Source of the DNA: Psoroptes ovis
Lineage: Eukaryota; Arthropoda; Arachnida; Sarcoptiformes; Psoroptidae
Reading direction: 5' to 3'
DNA: 64,000 nucleotides
Assembly: GCA_002943765.1 (NCBI GenBank)
Contig: PQWQ01000011.1
Location: 682,001-746,000, forward strand
A program made the translations under genes and the position numbers. Positions 59,164 through 64,000 of this stretch are shown piece by piece (positions within the stretch are counted from its first letter, which is position 1; every line of letters starts with the position of its first letter). A model generated the notes under the pieces. That model was not told the DNA's origin. It worked only from the letters and a program-made list of their open reading frames with translations, and did not search any database.

Positions 59164-62100
59164 ATGGCATCGAATATCACAGTAATGCGAAGAAAAATAA
59201 CGAAAACATACAACAAATGGTTAGAAGGTAATTTCAGCGATACTGATGAAGCTTTAAACATAAAAAACGAATATGAAGATTTATTAATGAGAGATAACGA
59301 AGAATTTAATGAAGAAGACAAATGGTTCCAAAACATTCAATTGGTAAGTCAACATCTCCAGTTAAACAATGACATAGAGCAAATTATGAATAAATTAAAA
59401 AAAGAAGATAACGGCAAAGAAGTAAAGATGAATATCAAGAAATTGCGGCTAAAGTTCGAGCTATTGCAAGAAATTAGCCAAAATAAATTTAATTTGAAGA
59501 ATAAATGTAGAGATTTGCATATTGAAATAGAATGTTTATTGGAAGATATAAATTATATTAATTCATCAACGCCATCGAATAGTAGTAATATATCTAATAA
59601 CAACGAAATTAACAATGCGAATAGTATCAATAACACCATCAATAATAGTGATAATTTTGTGATATCGAATTTAACTAGTGCAAATCAAGAATACAACGTG
59701 TCACCAAATTCAATACCGAATCTAATTAATTTAAGTGATAATTCCTCAAATTCAGTTCCTATGACAAACAATTTAAACAGTGTTAACCAACAACCAAACA
59801 TCATGATAACGTGTCCAACGACAAATTCAACAAACGATAGTGAGAATTTAATTAACAATCGACATTTAAATGGCAATGTGAATCACAATAATAACATGAA
59901 TAATCCGACAAATGTGCAACAATTAAATAACAATATTAACGATACAACGAACATAGTAAATCCAAATTTATTTAACAATACAACAATTACCAACGTGCCA
60001 ATGAAGAAGGAAGAACTGAGACCATTCAGCGGCAACATTATGGACTATCGTGACTTTAAAATTAATGCATATCGACTGATAATTAATAATAGAATGATCC
60101 CAGACCCCATTGACAAATTGAGAAGACTAAAAGATGCTTTACCATCAAACATTAGACATCATCTGTCGCATCTAAATACGGGTACTAACGATTTATATAA
60201 GGCTTTGGAAATCCTCGATAAGACATGTGGCTCACCCACAGCAATCTCAAATCACTTATTGAATTCATTGCATAAAATACCGACATTACAGATGGAAACG
60301 CCATTCAAAGTGCTATTAGAATACCAGAATTGGATAGCACAGGTGACATCGCTAATCCACGATGCACCAAGTGAAGAATCCCTGTTGATCACTGAATTAA
60401 AAAGAAAAGTATCTCCATCGGTTCGACGATTCGGATTTCATAACCAAACGATCACATCCACAACATTTCAACAGTATATTGAAGGAGTAATTAATAGCGA
60501 GTATGAAAACACGCCCGTGCAACCAATGAATAAACATCAACCAAAGTACACGGCAGCTATTAGTATTAAAAAGTGCAAATTGTGTGATAGTAACCACCCG
60601 ACCATCGAATGCGCCGAAAAAACATCAGGTCAAGAGTTGCTCAAATTAATAAAAGAAAAAAGATTATGTAGTCGATGTTTGAACACTGGTCATTTTAGCA
60701 ACGACTGCAGGACCAAAAATTCTGTATGTCAAAAATGTGAACGTCGTCACCCTACCGATTATCATAATATTGCAGAAAAGTTGTATCTAGCTAAGTCACA
60801 AACTGCCCCGAAGCAAGTAGCATCTATGACTAGTGAAGACAGTATAGTATCAACGGAAATGGACGATATAGAAAATCCGGTCGTAGTTCAATTGAACGAT
60901 TCTCAAGCTATCAATCAAAGACCTATATTCAAAGGAATGTGTAACAACAAAAAATGTGAAATACTATTCGACACTGGCTCCAACATTACGTTGATTAATG
61001 AGAAATTAGTTTCGCCCAATAACACCGTAATACCATCGGAAACTAACATTTTTACACCGCTACATAATGATTCATCATCAAGTAAAAAACAAACGGCTTT
61101 AGTCATCAAAAGACGTGGTTACGAAAACGTCTTCATCAAAGGTGCCCAAATAACACCGATGTCAACAAATCAAATTATTATTGGCACTGACAACGCATCA
61201 CAGCTATTAGAAGATCAGCCAGAAATATTTGTCATCGAAACCGTTTTAGGAAAGCTGCGATTCCACGTGAAAAATAATGTTGATAGTACGAAATTGTTAT
61301 GTGCCTTAACATCTAACGAACAATTCGACGATGATAACGACGTAGCAATGCCGGTCAGAAGATTAGCAAATGGGACATATTCCACAAAATTACCGTTTCT
61401 CTCAAATCTACGACCTAGAGACAACTATTCTGCAGCAGTTAGAGCTCTAGACAAATTACAACAACGTCTAATGAGAGAAAAAATATTCGACCAGTACGAA
61501 GATCAAATAATGGCGTATGAACAAGAAGGATTTGCAGAAAGAACGACATCGATTACTGGATTTTTCATGCCACACAACGGTGTCATAAGAGATTCCGCAT
61601 CGACACCATTACGAGTGGTATTCAACGCATCATTTGGCTGCAAATCGCTTAATGATTATTTGTGGAAAGGCGTCGCCACCGGCTTAGATGTCATGGAAAG
61701 AATCAACAAATTTAGAAATGGTCAATATGCTGTTATCGGAGACATCTCCAAAGCATTTCTCCAAATTAATGTTGATGAAGAACATCGAAAATATCTCAAG
61801 TTCCTATGGCGAACCCGTGATGAAAAGATAATCATATTCCAGATGAAAGTCCTACCGTTTGGTTTGGTATCATCGCCAGCTATATTAACACAAACAATTA
61901 GAGACATCATCACGAGAGAAGGACTGAACATTAATGAAAGTATATACATGGACGATGTACTGATCGCGGATGATTCAAAGGAAAAACTCCTTTCAATAAT
62001 GAAAACGACGAAGTCCAGCTTTGAAAAAGCAGGCTTTAAATTACACAAGATTTTGTCCAACAATGATAAAATTAATGAGTACTTCGCTGCTACAATCAAA

Positions 62101-64000
62101 TCTACTAAAGTCCTGGGATTGTGGTGGAACCCAGTAGACGATATCATGAGCTTGAATATACCTACGAATTACTCAACGCCGACCACTAAGAAACAATTAT
62201 TATCCTTCATCGGTCAATTCTACGATCCCTTGGGTTTATTAGATCCTTGGAAATTGAACCTACGATTCATATTTAGAAAAATATTGAAAAACGATTGGGA
62301 AGACCCTTTATCAACTGAAATTATCGATGAAATAAATGCTCAAATAAGCGACGTATCTCTGATCAAAGAATGGAAGTGGTCTCGTGCATTGCCAACTACT
62401 GATATTTCCCTCATAGGTTTCTCAGACGCTTCTCAAGTAGCTTATGGATATATTGTATTTACCAAACAAAATGATAAAATGTATTATCTCTTAGGAAAAT
62501 CAAAGTTAGCGCCGAACATCAACCTAACTATTGTACAACTGGAGTTGATGGCACTATTAGAATTAGCACAAATGATTGAAAAATTAGTGAAAATCTATAC
62601 GAACATCCCAGTAACGATATGCTCAGATTCCGAAATCAATCTACAACGTTTAAGATCATCACCGAACAAATTCGACCGTAATGTATCAACCAAAATGTTG
62701 AAGTTATTGAGAATATTGAATAATATTTCAGCTGAGGTAAAACATATTGAAGGCAAACAAAATCCTGCGGACATGTATTCTAGATTAACAACGTTAAAAG
62801 AATTGGATAAAAAACTTCCTATCGTGATAAATGTACCACCGACATTAAATGAGAATTACAATTACGAAATATTTGAAGTAGCATCATTAACGATCAACAA
62901 TAAACCGTTGTCAAATATCGATATCAACGAATTGAATCAATGTACCTCTACTTATGAAATGATTGATCTTTTGAAATCAAAACATCCTGAAATAACCACA
63001 GTCAATGATTTATGGAAAAAATTGTATGAAGTAGTACAAAACGAGTATTATAACGACAGCGATCCAAATTTAGTACTAATCAACGATATCTATCATCTAG
63101 TAACGCGGAATAAAGACTATCATCCGATTTGGATTCCCAAGAAATCTACGCTAGCCTACATCATCGTAAAAGAAGAACATATCGCGAGAGCACATAGTGG
63201 AGTCTATGACTTAATCGCAGCCGTCCGTGAAAAATATTACATTCCCGGCTTAACCAAAGTGGCAAGGCGTATTGTCAGCCAATGTGAAGAATGCCAAATA
63301 GCCAGAAAGAAACCCATTAAACAACCCTATGGTGATCTTCCCACTTGTCGCACGGTATTCAACGTGTATGAAGCAGTGGCCGTCGACATGTTTGGTCCAT
63401 ACAAATTAATGAATGGTACAGCTTATTGGGGACTCGCTCTCACCTGTTTATCATCCCGTATGGTTAAGTTAGTTCCGGTCGCTTCGTTGTCAGCCGAGAT
63501 TACTATGATCGAATTACATAATTTATTCTGTAGCACTGGAATACCAGCCATAATTTATTCGGACAATGGAACTAATTTCGTTAAAGTTCACAGAACACTA
63601 CAAGAAAATTACAAGCAGCTTCATCAAAAGTTCAAAAAAGACTATAGCAAAATATTGTGGAGATTCTCGCCACCCGGGGCTCCGTGGTTTAATGGATCAA
63701 TCGAACGACTTATTCATATCATTAAAAGATGCTTGTTAGCGTATAATAAGTCCTTCAAGAGCATGTCGGAAGTAAAAATAGCATTCGCTACAGCCGAGTC
63801 GATCGTAAACAGCCGACCCCTATTGAAAGAAGAAGATCGATGGATCAGTCCGTTCGAGTTGGTATTCGGACGCACGCTAGATCATCGTAATCGATTATCT
63901 CACGACTTTGAAATATCGACTCCCCGAAGATTACGAAATCAACTCAGATCGACCAGAGAGAGGTTTGTACGTTTGTGGAAATCGCAGTATCTGTGGTACT
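59164..64000 (+). CDS. BEL/Pao retrotransposon polyprotein (runs off the right edge)
   Basis: From the ATG at 59164 the frame stays open to the window end, 1612 codons without a stop. Order: coiled-coil N-terminus (about 1-140), a long N/S/T-rich spacer (about 140-275), BEL gag domain (EELRPFSGNIMDYRDFKINA), CCHC-like clusters (CKLCDSNHPTIEC; CSRCLNTGHFSNDC), aspartic protease LFDTGSN (D603), reverse transcriptase (GDISKAFLQI, YMDD 928-931), FYDPLGLLDP typical of the Pao linker, RNase H (GFSDASQVAYGY), integrase zinc finger H1339/H1343 with CEEC, integrase core D1408, D1467 (SDNGTNF) and E1514 (GSIERLIH), then the start of the C-terminal domain (FVRLWKSQYLW). All key residues are present. The missing end is probably short. 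It is antisense to the Dscam-like gene. Confidence 0.93.
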   Translation, partial: MASNITVMRRKITKTYNKWLEGNFSDTDEALNIKNEYEDLLMRDNEEFNEEDKWFQNIQLVSQHLQLNNDIEQIMNKLKKEDNGKEVKMNIKKLRLKFELLQEISQNKFNLKNKCRDLHIEIECLLEDINYINSSTPSNSSNISNNNEINNANSINNTINNSDNFVISNLTSANQEYNVSPNSIPNLINLSDNSSNSVPMTNNLNSVNQQPNIMITCPTTNSTNDSENLINNRHLNGNVNHNNNMNNPTNVQQLNNNINDTTNIVNPNLFNNTTITNVPMKKEELRPFSGNIMDYRDFKINAYRLIINNRMIPDPIDKLRRLKDALPSNIRHHLSHLNTGTNDLYKALEILDKTCGSPTAISNHLLNSLHKIPTLQMETPFKVLLEYQNWIAQVTSLIHDAPSEESLLITELKRKVSPSVRRFGFHNQTITSTTFQQYIEGVINSEYENTPVQPMNKHQPKYTAAISIKKCKLCDSNHPTIECAEKTSGQELLKLIKEKRLCSRCLNTGHFSNDCRTKNSVCQKCERRHPTDYHNIAEKLYLAKSQTAPKQVASMTSEDSIVSTEMDDIENPVVVQLNDSQAINQRPIFKGMCNNKKCEILFDTGSNITLINEKLVSPNNTVIPSETNIFTPLHNDSSSSKKQTALVIKRRGYENVFIKGAQITPMSTNQIIIGTDNASQLLEDQPEIFVIETVLGKLRFHVKNNVDSTKLLCALTSNEQFDDDNDVAMPVRRLANGTYSTKLPFLSNLRPRDNYSAAVRALDKLQQRLMREKIFDQYEDQIMAYEQEGFAERTTSITGFFMPHNGVIRDSASTPLRVVFNASFGCKSLNDYLWKGVATGLDVMERINKFRNGQYAVIGDISKAFLQINVDEEHRKYLKFLWRTRDEKIIIFQMKVLPFGLVSSPAILTQTIRDIITREGLNINESIYMDDVLIADDSKEKLLSIMKTTKSSFEKAGFKLHKILSNNDKINEYFAATIKSTKVLGLWWNPVDDIMSLNIPTNYSTPTTKKQLLSFIGQFYDPLGLLDPWKLNLRFIFRKILKNDWEDPLSTEIIDEINAQISDVSLIKEWKWSRALPTTDISLIGFSDASQVAYGYIVFTKQNDKMYYLLGKSKLAPNINLTIVQLELMALLELAQMIEKLVKIYTNIPVTICSDSEINLQRLRSSPNKFDRNVSTKMLKLLRILNNISAEVKHIEGKQNPADMYSRLTTLKELDKKLPIVINVPPTLNENYNYEIFEVASLTINNKPLSNIDINELNQCTSTYEMIDLLKSKHPEITTVNDLWKKLYEVVQNEYYNDSDPNLVLINDIYHLVTRNKDYHPIWIPKKSTLAYIIVKEEHIARAHSGVYDLIAAVREKYYIPGLTKVARRIVSQCEECQIARKKPIKQPYGDLPTCRTVFNVYEAVAVDMFGPYKLMNGTAYWGLALTCLSSRMVKLVPVASLSAEITMIELHNLFCSTGIPAIIYSDNGTNFVKVHRTLQENYKQLHQKFKKDYSKILWRFSPPGAPWFNGSIERLIHIIKRCLLAYNKSFKSMSEVKIAFATAESIVNSRPLLKEEDRWISPFELVFGRTLDHRNRLSHDFEISTPRRLRNQLRSTRERFVRLWKSQYLWY

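Noticed and set aside
59148..62147. Several minus-strand frames of 60-141 codons at the right end
   Set aside because: They lie opposite the continuous BEL/Pao polyprotein frame and have no domain of their own.
1..64000. CRISPR arrays, tRNA or rRNA genes, prokaryotic operons
   Set aside because: No regularly spaced repeats, no cloverleaf seen; intron-rich genes show a eukaryotic chromosome.

Overview
The window is AT-rich eukaryotic DNA (I estimate about 70% A+T or more by eye). Introns are mostly short (60-330 bp GT-AG), alongside a few very long ones; genes carry many CAA/CAT/ATG triplet runs. Gene content (arthropod-type Dscam, brat, a neurotactin-like protein, small secreted helical proteins) and composition fit an arthropod, most likely an astigmatid mite of the house-dust or scab mite kind. 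That placement is inference; no species marker was recognised.

Layout. 1-1904 (+): 3' end of a brat-type NHL gene, cut by the left edge. 3191-3887 (+): three-exon gene for a small secreted six-cysteine protein with a TATA/Inr promoter. 3888-10554: gene-poor spacer. 10555-13298 (+): six-exon, type II membrane cholinesterase-like protein (neurotactin-like) whose nucleophile serine is replaced by histidine. 13685-22787 is a compact cluster: CDT2/DTL, RSL1D1, DPM1 (three exons) and NCBP2AS2, all on the minus strand; then two related secreted helical proteins (minus) on either side of INTS10 (plus).

23345-55687 (-): the 3' part of a large Dscam-like gene. About 20 exons could be placed, and their phases join into one open frame from Ig4 to the end: Ig4-Ig9, FN1, FN2, FN5, FN6, a membrane helix and a cytoplasmic tail with alternative exons. 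FN3, FN4 and Ig10 of canonical Dscam are missing at a 70-bp intron. Ig1-3 are not in the window and should lie to the right if they exist.

Mobile DNA lies in or beside the introns of this gene. A complete Ty1/copia element (45820-50250) has LTRs that read as identical, a GTAGC target duplication and one intact 1298-codon frame that starts inside the primer binding site and stops inside the 3' LTR. There are three copies of an ~80-bp mariner-like MITE. A BEL/Pao element starts near 58.7 kb with an open frame of at least 1612 codons that runs off the right edge. Both retroelements are antisense to the Dscam-like gene.

How the genes work together: the cluster at 13.7-22.1 kb is mostly nuclear and ER housekeeping (replication licensing, ribosome biogenesis, dolichol-mannose synthesis, Integrator). 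The Dscam-like and neurotactin-like genes are both cell-surface recognition molecules. No prokaryote-type defence system, CRISPR array or tRNA was seen. The strongest second-look items are the domain-reduced Dscam with its tail splicing, the extreme compaction of the copia element, inverted MITE copies flanking Dscam exons, the dead esterase with a charged insert, and the helical secreted pair.
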